This document shows, one piece after another, positions 13,491 through 20,351 of a stretch of 22,584 nt of DNA (positions within the stretch are counted from its first letter, which is position 1; each line of letters starts with the position of its first letter). Both the position numbers and the translations under genes were made by a program. Under the pieces are notes generated by a model. That model searched no databases. It worked only from the letters and a program-made list of their open reading frames with translations, and was not told where the DNA came from. This DNA comes from an uncultured Collinsella sp. (lineage in GTDB: Bacteria; Actinomycetota; Coriobacteriia; Coriobacteriales; Coriobacteriaceae), in assembly GCA_902493375.1 (NCBI GenBank), contig CABUPH010000026.1, positions 1 through 22,584 on the forward strand. Reading direction: 5' to 3'.

Positions 13491-14969
13491 ATGTCGGATA
13501 AGGCTGCCGCATCTGGCAAAGAACGTAAGCCACGCCAGATGCCCTCATCTTTTACCATTCTCTTTGGCTGCCTGTTGCTCGTGGCCATCGCCTCGTGGGT
13601 CGTCTCGTCATTTAGCCCTGACGTGCAGGCCGCAACGCTTGGCAACTTTATGGCTTCTCCCTTCTTGGGCTTTGAGAACGCCATGCAGGTCTGCGTGTTC
13701 ATTCTTGTGCTTGGCGGTTTCCTGGGCGTAGTCCAAAAAACGGGCGCGCTCGACACCGGCATCGCCGTGCTCGTCCGTAAACTAGGCGGTAATGATCTAT
13801 TGCTCGTTCCTGTTCTCATGCTCGCCTTTGGCATCTGCGGATCCACGTACGGCATGCTCGAGGAATCCGTCCCCTTCTACCTGCTCCTGGCATCGGTCAC
13901 GTTTGCCATGGGTTGGGATCCGCTCGTTGGATGCATGGTAGTTCTCATGGGCTGCGGCCTTGGCGTTTTGGGATCGACGGTCAACCCGTTTTCGACCGGA
14001 CTCGCGCTTGATGCTCTCAAGGCAGCCGGCATCCCCTATGACCAGGGACTCATGATCGGCATCGGTCTGGTTATGTTCGCCATCGCCGAGATTTCGGGCA
14101 TCATTTTTGTCATGCGGTATGCCAAGCGCGTCCGCACCGACCGCGCCGCCTCATCGCTCACCCCCGAGGAATGGGAGACCGCCGAGCGTCTCTACGGCGA
14201 CAAGGACGGCGATTCCGCCGAGGACGCGCACGTCGAGCTTTCCAAAATTCAAAAGCGCGTCCTTGTTCTCTTCGCCCTCACGTTTGTCGTCATGATCATC
14301 GGCTTTATTCCGTGGCAGACATTCGGAGTTGGCCTATTTGATATCGGCGCCAAGGGCGATGACCTCAGCACCGCATGGAGCGCACTTTTGACTGGCCTGC
14401 CACTTGGTCAGTGGTACTTTACCGAATGCGGCATCTGGTTCTTCACCATGACAATTATTATCGGCAAGGTTGCCGGTATGCAGGAGAAAGAACTCGTCGA
14501 CACCATCCTGCACGGCTGCGCCGACCTTGTTTCTGTCGCGCTCGTCGTCGCCGTCGCCCGCGGCGTCTCCGTGCTCATGTCCATCACCGGACTCGATGTG
14601 TGGATCCTCACCAACGCCGCCAACGCGCTCGCCGGCGTATCCGCCACAGTCTTTGCCCCGCTCTCCTATGCGCTCTACTTTGCCCTGTCTTTCCTCATCC
14701 CCTCGAGTACGGGCATGGCAACCGTCTCGATGCCTATCATGGGACCGTTGGCGGCATCCTTAGGCTTTGCCCCCGAAGCCATGGTCGCAATCTACCTCGC
14801 CACACACGGCGTTGTAGCGATGATCACTCCCACATGCGGGTCCATCATGGCTGGCCTCGAGCTTGCCCAGGTAAGCTACGCGACCTACATCAAGACGGCC
14901 GCCAAATACATGGTCCTGCTTACCGTGATTACCGTTTCGTTTGTCACCGTGCTGATGCTCGTTTTGTAA
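13491..14969 (+). CDS. Second YfcC-family carrier
   Basis: A 492-residue paralogue of the carrier at 9443-10960, with the same overall length, membrane pattern and motifs: LGSTVNPFSTGLALDA, LIPSSTGMATVSMPIMG and MITPTCGSIMAGLELA. It is clearly diverged from the first carrier and uses more mixed codons. A separate, long and structured upstream region suggests independent expression. It may import a different member of the same substrate family, or act as an exporter of the end product. The start at 13491 is supported by AAGGAG seven bases upstream; an earlier in-frame ATG at 13455 has no ribosome binding site and lies in a hairpin loop. Confidence 0.85.
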   Translation: MSDKAAASGKERKPRQMPSSFTILFGCLLLVAIASWVVSSFSPDVQAATLGNFMASPFLGFENAMQVCVFILVLGGFLGVVQKTGALDTGIAVLVRKLGGNDLLLVPVLMLAFGICGSTYGMLEESVPFYLLLASVTFAMGWDPLVGCMVVLMGCGLGVLGSTVNPFSTGLALDALKAAGIPYDQGLMIGIGLVMFAIAEISGIIFVMRYAKRVRTDRAASSLTPEEWETAERLYGDKDGDSAEDAHVELSKIQKRVLVLFALTFVVMIIGFIPWQTFGVGLFDIGAKGDDLSTAWSALLTGLPLGQWYFTECGIWFFTMTIIIGKVAGMQEKELVDTILHGCADLVSVALVVAVARGVSVLMSITGLDVWILTNAANALAGVSATVFAPLSYALYFALSFLIPSSTGMATVSMPIMGPLAASLGFAPEAMVAIYLATHGVVAMITPTCGSIMAGLELAQVSYATYIKTAAKYMVLLTVITVSFVTVLMLVL

Positions 14970-14999
14970 TCGGCGGGCGCACCACAAATCACATCTTTT

Positions 15000-15028
15000 G
15001 AAAGGGGCCCAAAGAGCCCCTTTCTCTT
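15000..15028 (+). terminator. Terminator after the second carrier
   Basis: GAAAGGGGC (15000-15008) pairs perfectly with GCCCCTTTC (15016-15024), followed by TCTT. The U tract is short but the stem is strong, and it sits about 30 bases after the stop. Confidence 0.8.
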
Positions 15029-15166
15029 AGCTCGAGGAGAGTGTCGCTTTATAGCGCCAAACTCGCCCCCGTTCGTGCCGTTTACCGAGCTTTTGGCGCG
15101 CGCACGCATTTGTTGTACATCTTTTTTGTAGGATAGACGGGTTATACATGAGGCAAGGCGGTTTAA

Positions 15167-16297
15167 ATGGCATATGGTTTTAACGACGGCGATCAACGGC
15201 GACAGAGCGTTCGCCTTGCCGGTCGCGCTACGCCGACGCCCGGAAGCTCGTCTTCTTCCACCGCCGCCAGCCCGCAGTATCCAAGCAGCTCGCAACGGCA
15301 GCCCCGCCCTACGCCTCGGCAAAACACCAGCGGTTCTGAGACTCGAGGGCAGGCTAGTACCGCTGCGACTCGCAGACGCGACGGTGCCGTCGCTTCGAGC
15401 AGATCCAACGCTAAAACCGAACGGCGCAGTCGCAGTACCGATCAACGCCAAAGCACGCGCTCTTTCACGGGCACGCGCCAGCGCCAGACCGATGTGCCGC
15501 AACTGCGTCGCAACGGTCGCCCCCAGCCCGGCATCTTTGTCCGCCGTTCTTTTTCGCGCCCGCAGAACGGACGCAGCGGCCTGAGCTCTCGCCCGGCATC
15601 TCGAGCCGGCTCCGGCGCTCCCGCTCTACCCTTCCGCCGCGCACGCATCGCGCTTTGCTCCATCGTCGCGTGCCTGCTCTTTTTATTTTTAGGCTCGTGT
15701 ATCTCCCACGGATCAGCCGGTCTCGAGCCCACCGCCGAGGACAAGCTGCTCAAGGCCCCCGTCGCGCCCGGTTATTCTTTCGCCTTTTCGACCCCGCGCT
15801 CGCAATGGCAAGCCGGCACGATGCCCCATATCTATCAGATCGACCCTGCATGGTCGGAGCTGCCTTACGCCGGCGGTACCATCCGCCAAAATGCTTGCGG
15901 GCCTACGTGCCTCACCATGGTCTATATCTTTAAGACGGGACGCACCGATATGACTCCCGTCGATATGTGCGCGCTTTCCGAGGCAGGCAATTACGCCCCC
16001 ACCGGTGCAACCGAATGGTCGTTTATGACGAGCGGTGCGTGGCAGTTGGGACTTAACGGAACGGAGCTTCATAACGATCGCGACTCGATGACTCAGGCGC
16101 TGCGTTCGGGAGCGCCCGTCATCGCCGCCGTTCGGCCGGGCACCTTTACCAACGTGGGCCACTACATTGTACTTTACGGTATTGACGACGCCGACCAGAT
16201 TGAAGTCTTCGATCCCAACTCGGCCAGCCGCAGCGCCCGACGCTGGGGCGTCGTAGAGGTCCTCAACGAAGTCGAAGCCATGTGGGCCTACTACTAG
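15167..16297 (+). CDS. Membrane-anchored C39-like cysteine peptidase
   Basis: A 376-residue protein in three parts. Residues 1-158 are a disordered, Arg/Ser/Gln-rich stretch. One hydrophobic helix (about 159-178) should anchor it with the basic N-terminus inside (type II). An extracytoplasmic Peptidase_C39_2-type domain spans about 220-376. The catalytic candidates are C244 in RQNACGPTCLTM, H332 in GHYIVLYGID and D349 or N351 in VFDPNS. The domain family includes bacteriocin-processing and cell-surface peptidases, but no ABC transporter or leader peptide lies nearby, so the target is unknown. AAGGCGG precedes the ATG. An alternative is a catalytically inactive papain-like surface domain, but the Cys-His pair is intact. 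Confidence 0.75.
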   Translation: MAYGFNDGDQRRQSVRLAGRATPTPGSSSSSTAASPQYPSSSQRQPRPTPRQNTSGSETRGQASTAATRRRDGAVASSRSNAKTERRSRSTDQRQSTRSFTGTRQRQTDVPQLRRNGRPQPGIFVRRSFSRPQNGRSGLSSRPASRAGSGAPALPFRRARIALCSIVACLLFLFLGSCISHGSAGLEPTAEDKLLKAPVAPGYSFAFSTPRSQWQAGTMPHIYQIDPAWSELPYAGGTIRQNACGPTCLTMVYIFKTGRTDMTPVDMCALSEAGNYAPTGATEWSFMTSGAWQLGLNGTELHNDRDSMTQALRSGAPVIAAVRPGTFTNVGHYIVLYGIDDADQIEVFDPNSASRSARRWGVVEVLNEVEAMWAYY

Positions 16298-16412
16298 TCA
16301 TTGGGCACTCATTGGGGACAGACTTAAATGAGTGGTCGTCGGGGACAGTCTTACGGACGCCGGCCGAGAGCAAACGAAAAGGGCCATCCCGAACTGCTTG
16401 GAACTGCCAGCA

Positions 16413-16460
16413 CGGAAAGCGCATCCCGCTTTGGGGCCCAATAGCGGGATGCGCTTTCCG
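16413..16460. repeat. Long palindrome with 18-base perfect arms
   Basis: Positions 16413-16430 and 16443-16460 are perfect inverted repeats (arm: CGGAAAGCGCATCCCGCT). The spacer TTGGGGCCCAAT is itself nearly self-complementary, so the hairpin could extend to about 22 pairs with one bulge. No U tract follows on either strand. Confidence 0.85.
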
Positions 16461-16631
16461 TTAGCGGCCCGTTTGGGAAACTAGGGACCGCTTTTCGACA
16501 AAAATCCGGGATGCATTTTCCGATTGAGGGCCTCAAGGGAAACCGCACCCCATGTTGGACGCTCATTCTGGGATGTGCTTTCCGCAGTTGATCGATGCGG
16601 CCTTTAAGGACTGTCCCAAGCTGCCGGCAGG
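16446..16631. repeat. Motif repeated with an exact 62-base period
   Basis: GGGATGCGCTTTCCG, GGGATGCATTTTCCG and GGGATGTGCTTTCCG start at 16446, 16508 and 16570, exactly 62 bases apart. Units one and two also share GGGAAAC at the same offset (26 of the first 36 positions match). Unit three is conserved only in the first 15 bases. A related copy (GAGATGCGCTTTCCG) is at 22397. Confidence 0.7.
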
Positions 16632-16697
16632 AAAGGAACGTCCCCAAGTGCCGGGTTTCCGCAACCTGCAATGCTCCTCATGAACAGCCGCCTCAAT

Positions 16698-16734
16698 AAC
16701 AAAAGCCCCTGCGGCCGAAGCGGACCGCGGGGGC
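16698..16734 (-). terminator. Terminator of the PTS/glucosidase operon
   Basis: On the minus strand a stem of GCCCC/GGGGC plus GCGG/CCGC (16705-16714 with 16725-16734) with a ten-base loop is followed by UUUUGUUAUUG. It lies just after the glucosidase stop at 16751. A near-copy stands at 22504-22537. Confidence 0.85.
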
Positions 16735-16750
16735 AACAGACCTGCAAGAG

Positions 16751-18205
16751 TTAACTCAAGTCCTCGCCATTTGATGCAATGACCTTTTGGTACCAGCAGA
16801 AGCTGTCCTTTCGGTAGCGATCGAACGTGCCTTTGCCCGTATCATCGGCATCAACATAAACAAAGCCATAGCGCTTCTTCATCTGCCCCGTCGAGGCCGA
16901 CACCAAATCGATACAGCCCCACGGCGTGTATCCCATCAGGTCAACACCGTCCTCGACAATTGCATCGCGCAGCGCAAGAATATGCCTTCGCAGGTAATCA
17001 ATATGATACGCATCGTGGACTTTGCCGTCTTCCAGCGCATCGAGTCCGCCCACACCGTTCTCGGCGATAAAGAGCGGAAGATGGTAACGATCGTGGTAGC
17101 CGGCAAGCGTCACGCGCAAACCCAGCGCATCGATCTGCCACTTCCAGGCAGTCTCTTTATCCTTGAGGTACGGATTGCGCAACGTCGGGAACACGTTGCC
17201 CTCCGCCTTCTCGGCGATCACCTGATCATCGGCGCACACCAAGCGCGAGCAATAGTACGAGAACGAGATGAAGTCGACCGTATGCTCTGCCAGATACTCC
17301 GTATCGCCCGGCTCAAAGGGCACGTGAACACCCTCTTTCTCGAGTGCACGCAGCTTCCAAGCAGGATAGGCGCCCGCAGCCATCACGTCTGTGTAGAAGT
17401 AGCGGCCGCGGTCCTCCTCATACGCAAGCCATACGTCCTCGGGCGCACAACGGTACGGATAGGTCGCACCGGCAGCGACCATGCAACCCACCTTGTTTGC
17501 GGGATCGATCTTGTGCAGAATCTCGACAGCGCGAGCGCTCGCCATAAACATATGGTGCGAGAACGCCGCGGTCACGGCTGCACGGTCACGCTCATCCTCG
17601 AGCGTGACACCCGCGTTGAGATAGGACAGCGCCACGCTGTTGATCTCGTTGAACGTAAGCCAATAACGCACGAGGCCCTGGTACGCGCGTCCGACGGTCT
17701 CGACGTAGTGCGCATACCGCTCGATCATCTCTCGGCTTTGCCAGCCACCATAGCGCTCGACCAGAGCCAACGGATAGTCGTAGTGCGACAGCGTCACAAG
17801 CGGCTCGATTCCATGCTCGCGCAGCGCCTCGAATACCTGACGGTAAAACTCCAAGCCCTCGCCGTTGGGCTCGGTCTCCATCCCTGTGGGAAAAATACGG
17901 CTCCAGCAAATTGAAAGACGCAGGCACTTAAAGCCCATCTCGGCAAAGAGCTCGACATCCTCGTGCCAATGATGGAAGAAGTCGTTGCCCCAGCGGCATG
18001 GATACAGCCTGTCCGGATCGTCCACGGGCTTTTGCCTGCCAAACATTACATCCCAGCGGTCGGAACCCTGTGGGATCAGGTCGGAGTGCGACATGCCGCG
18101 GCCGCCCTCGTTCCAGCCCCCTTCGGCCTGGTTGGCGGCGAGGGCACCACCCCACAAAAAGCCCTCGGGCATACCGGCGGCAGACGTTCTGTCAAAGTAA
18201 CTCAT
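16751..18205 (-). CDS. GH1 6-phospho-beta-glucosidase
   Basis: A 484-residue glycoside hydrolase family 1 enzyme of normal length. The acid/base glutamate is E187 in TFNEIN and the nucleophile is E382 in FIAENGVGG. The phosphate-binding pattern of 6-phospho enzymes is visible as SASTGQMKKRYGFVYVD (436-452). It cleaves cellobiose-6-phosphate or aryl-beta-glucoside-6-phosphates to glucose 6-phosphate plus glucose or aglycone in the cytoplasm. The ATG at 18205 sits one base after the EIIC stop, so translation is probably coupled; an ATG at 18217 overlapping EIIC is possible. It is the last gene of the PTS operon. Confidence 0.93.
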   Translation of the reverse strand: MSYFDRTSAAGMPEGFLWGGALAANQAEGGWNEGGRGMSHSDLIPQGSDRWDVMFGRQKPVDDPDRLYPCRWGNDFFHHWHEDVELFAEMGFKCLRLSICWSRIFPTGMETEPNGEGLEFYRQVFEALREHGIEPLVTLSHYDYPLALVERYGGWQSREMIERYAHYVETVGRAYQGLVRYWLTFNEINSVALSYLNAGVTLEDERDRAAVTAAFSHHMFMASARAVEILHKIDPANKVGCMVAAGATYPYRCAPEDVWLAYEEDRGRYFYTDVMAAGAYPAWKLRALEKEGVHVPFEPGDTEYLAEHTVDFISFSYYCSRLVCADDQVIAEKAEGNVFPTLRNPYLKDKETAWKWQIDALGLRVTLAGYHDRYHLPLFIAENGVGGLDALEDGKVHDAYHIDYLRRHILALRDAIVEDGVDLMGYTPWGCIDLVSASTGQMKKRYGFVYVDADDTGKGTFDRYRKDSFCWYQKVIASNGEDLS

Positions 18206-18206
18206 G

Positions 18207-19556
18207 CTACTCAGCATCCTCGGCAGAAGCTGCCGCGGCGTTCTCCTGCTCCTGAGCCAGGAGCTGGTTATCGTACACCTTAAAGAACGGGTACCAGACC
18301 ACAGCCATGACCACGATCAAAACGATCGTAAACACCCAGATGCGCGGGTCGAGGCACTGGACAAAGCCCTGAACGAAGATGGGGAACGTGCCGCTCACCA
18401 AGATGTAGAAGTTAGAGACAAGACCCAGTGAGACCGCACCCCAATACAGCAGGGCCGAGATCATGCCGCCTAGCACAAACGGAATCATGAGGATCGGGTT
18501 GAAGATGATGGGCGCGCCGAAGATCGCGGGCTCGGAGATACGGAAGAAGCTCGGCACGATCGATGCCCTGCCAAATGCCTTGAGCTGCTGCGACTTTGCC
18601 CTAAACGCGCAGAGCGCCACAAAAGAGAACGTATTACCCGTGCCGCCGATGAGGTTGATGGCCAACGACATGAGCGCCGGGTGGAACTCAAGCGGCTGCC
18701 CGGCAGCATAGAGCGAGGCGTTGGCGGCAAAGGCGGCAAGCGTGACCGGGGCGGTGATGGACATTACGATCATGTTGCCGTGGACGCCAAAGCACCAAAA
18801 CAGCAGCGTCATGAAGCAGATAAGCAGTGCGCCGGGCACAGAGTCAACTGCGACGGAAAGCGGGGCAGCGAGCAGCTTCTCGATAACCGAGGGGATGGAC
18901 AGCGCGGGATCGATCATCTGGATCAGCAGGTTGCCGCCAAAGAAGATGAGGATGTTGGCGAGCATAGGTACGATGGCGCCAAAGGTTTCGGACAAAAACG
19001 GCGGCACGCCATCGGGCATCTTGATGGTGATGCCCTTGGTCTGGCAGAAGCGCGTGACCTCGACGGAGACCAAGGCAACGATGATGGCGGTAAACAGGCC
19101 CTGCGCACCCAGATAGGTGCAGGGGACCGCCTGGAGCACGGACTCGTCAGCAAGCTGGTAGTAGGACGACGGCGCCGCGGCGATCAGGAACATCACCAGC
19201 GAGGTCATGCCGGCGTTAAGCTTGGGCATCTTGTAGGTGCCCGCCAGGTTATAGGCGATTGCGAACGTCACGATCACCGACAGTATGCCCATCGTCATGT
19301 TGAAGGGAATGAGCAGCGTGAGCTTATTGGCCGTGGCAAAATCGAGCCAAGGGCCAAAGACGGACCAGAACCCGCCCTGCGCCACCAGGTCGGCCGTGAC
19401 CGGCGGGTTGGCGAGGATCATAAAGACGGCAGATACCAAGATGAAGCTGATCGCGCTCATAAAGCCCTTTTGCATGGAGGCAAAGTGGCGCTCGGTGCCG
19501 CAGAAATTGGCGATAGGGGTCAGTTTTTCCTGAAGCAGGGTCATGAACTTCTCCAT
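18207..19556 (-). CDS. PTS EIIC component, cellobiose/lactose family
   Basis: A 449-residue membrane permease of the cellobiose/lactose PTS. The N-terminal LTPIANFCGTERHFASMQKG and the central GAPIIFNPILMIPFVLGG are typical of CelB-like EIIC proteins, with about ten hydrophobic segments. It transports the sugar while EIIB phosphorylates it. The last residues are a charged, alanine-rich cytosolic tail. A GGAGG site stands before the ATG at 19556. It lies nine bases after EIIB and immediately before the phospho-glucosidase, so the imported sugar is very likely cellobiose or another beta-glucoside. Confidence 0.93.
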   Translation of the reverse strand: MEKFMTLLQEKLTPIANFCGTERHFASMQKGFMSAISFILVSAVFMILANPPVTADLVAQGGFWSVFGPWLDFATANKLTLLIPFNMTMGILSVIVTFAIAYNLAGTYKMPKLNAGMTSLVMFLIAAAPSSYYQLADESVLQAVPCTYLGAQGLFTAIIVALVSVEVTRFCQTKGITIKMPDGVPPFLSETFGAIVPMLANILIFFGGNLLIQMIDPALSIPSVIEKLLAAPLSVAVDSVPGALLICFMTLLFWCFGVHGNMIVMSITAPVTLAAFAANASLYAAGQPLEFHPALMSLAINLIGGTGNTFSFVALCAFRAKSQQLKAFGRASIVPSFFRISEPAIFGAPIIFNPILMIPFVLGGMISALLYWGAVSLGLVSNFYILVSGTFPIFVQGFVQCLDPRIWVFTIVLIVVMAVVWYPFFKVYDNQLLAQEQENAAAASAEDAE

Positions 19557-19565
19557 GGTTGCCTC

Positions 19566-19859
19566 CTAACCCAACAGCGACTGGGCGAGTGCCAGCACGT
19601 TGGCGGCGTTGCCCATGCCGTAGTCCTGTGCGGGGATGACCGCGGTCGGCTTACCGCTCCCCTGCTTGACGGTGTTGAGCTGGTAGGACACCTGCGGCCC
19701 CAAGAGCAGCACGTCATAATTGGCGCACGTCTCCTGATACTCGCCGATACCCACCGCATCGATATCGAGCTCGATGCCGTTTTGCTCCGCATATTTCTCG
19801 AGTTTCTTCATCAGAATGCTTGTAGACAGACCAGCTGCGCAAACAAGAAGGATCTTCAT
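19566..19859 (-). CDS. PTS EIIB component, cellobiose family
   Basis: A 97-residue cytosolic EIIB. The phospho-cysteine is C7 in MKILLVCAAGLSTS, followed by the helix SILMKKLEKYAEQNG. GPQVSYQL and the C-terminal YGMGNAANVLALAQSLLG complete the CelA-like fold. It takes phosphate from EIIA and passes it to the sugar bound at EIIC. The start at 19859 is chosen over 19877 because GAAGGGAA lies upstream and the cysteine then falls at the family position. It is 46 bases downstream of EIIA. Confidence 0.93.
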   Translation of the reverse strand: MKILLVCAAGLSTSILMKKLEKYAEQNGIELDIDAVGIGEYQETCANYDVLLLGPQVSYQLNTVKQGSGKPTAVIPAQDYGMGNAANVLALAQSLLG

Positions 19860-19905
19860 AAGGGATTCCCTTCGCATTGATTGGTTGGATAGTCACCGCA
19901 CGCCG

Positions 19906-20232
19906 CTAGGCGTTCTTGGTTGCAGTGCGCTCATACAGGCAGATCAGCTCCTGCACGAGCTCCTGAGCAAGCATGGAGCACATGAGGTGGTCCTGAGCAT
20001 GGACCAGCAACACATCCACCGACAGATGCTCGCCCGCTGCCTCAGTCGAAAGCAGCTGCGTTTGGATGTGGTGAGCCTTGATTCCCGCATCCTTTGACTG
20101 CTTCATGAGTTTGGCGGCGGCGTCAAAATCCCCCGCCTTTGCCTTTTCAAGGGCTTCGAAGGCAAGGCTGCGTGCCTCTCCCGCTGCAGCGACCAGCTGA
20201 AACGAAACCATCTCGGTTCCCTGATCGTCCAT
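19906..20232 (-). CDS. PTS EIIA component, lactose/cellobiose family
   Basis: A 108-residue all-helical EIIA. The phospho-acceptor is H78 in LLVHAQDHLM, and D81 in the same segment is the trimer metal ligand of the family. It carries phosphate from HPr to EIIB. The ribosome binding site GAGGAG precedes the ATG at 20232. It is the first structural gene behind the LicR-type regulator, and the 119-base gap holds an operator-like dyad (20294-20320). Confidence 0.93.
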   Translation of the reverse strand: MDDQGTEMVSFQLVAAAGEARSLAFEALEKAKAGDFDAAAKLMKQSKDAGIKAHHIQTQLLSTEAAGEHLSVDVLLVHAQDHLMCSMLAQELVQELICLYERTATKNA

Positions 20233-20293
20233 AACGGTCTCCTCTCCCGTGATGTTTGGTTTGTACTTGAATATTCGAAACGCCTATCTCCCG

Positions 20294-20320
20294 CCCGCAA
20301 TCCTCGAGGTTTATTGCAGG
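20294..20320. promoter_or_regulatory. Operator-like dyad upstream of EIIA
   Basis: CCCGCAAT (20294-20301) and ATTGCAGG (20313-20320) are near-perfect inverted repeats flanking a spacer with the palindrome CCTCGAGG (20302-20309). The position just upstream of the PTS genes suits a binding site for the LicR-type activator. I found no convincing -35/-10 pair. Confidence 0.4.
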
Positions 20321-20351
20321 TAGACTGACAGGGTCATCGACAAAAGAAGTC

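Larger units (their letters stand above)
16298..16697. repeat. Noncoding repeat-rich segment, MITE-like
   Basis: No gene is supported here. Left end GCACT..TTGGGGAC (about 16306-16323) and right end GTCCCCAAGTGC (about 16641-16652) are imperfect inverted repeats. GGGACAGTC near 16341 is inverted again as GACTGTCCC near 16610. The interior contains a long palindrome and a motif repeated every 62 bases. It lies between the convergent peptidase and glucosidase genes, and part of it recurs near 22414. Confidence 0.55.

Noticed and set aside
16413..16631. CRISPR-like array because of regularly spaced repeats
   Set aside because: Only three diverged cores of 15 bases at 62-base spacing, with spacers partly similar to each other and no cas genes; better described as a decayed repeat element.
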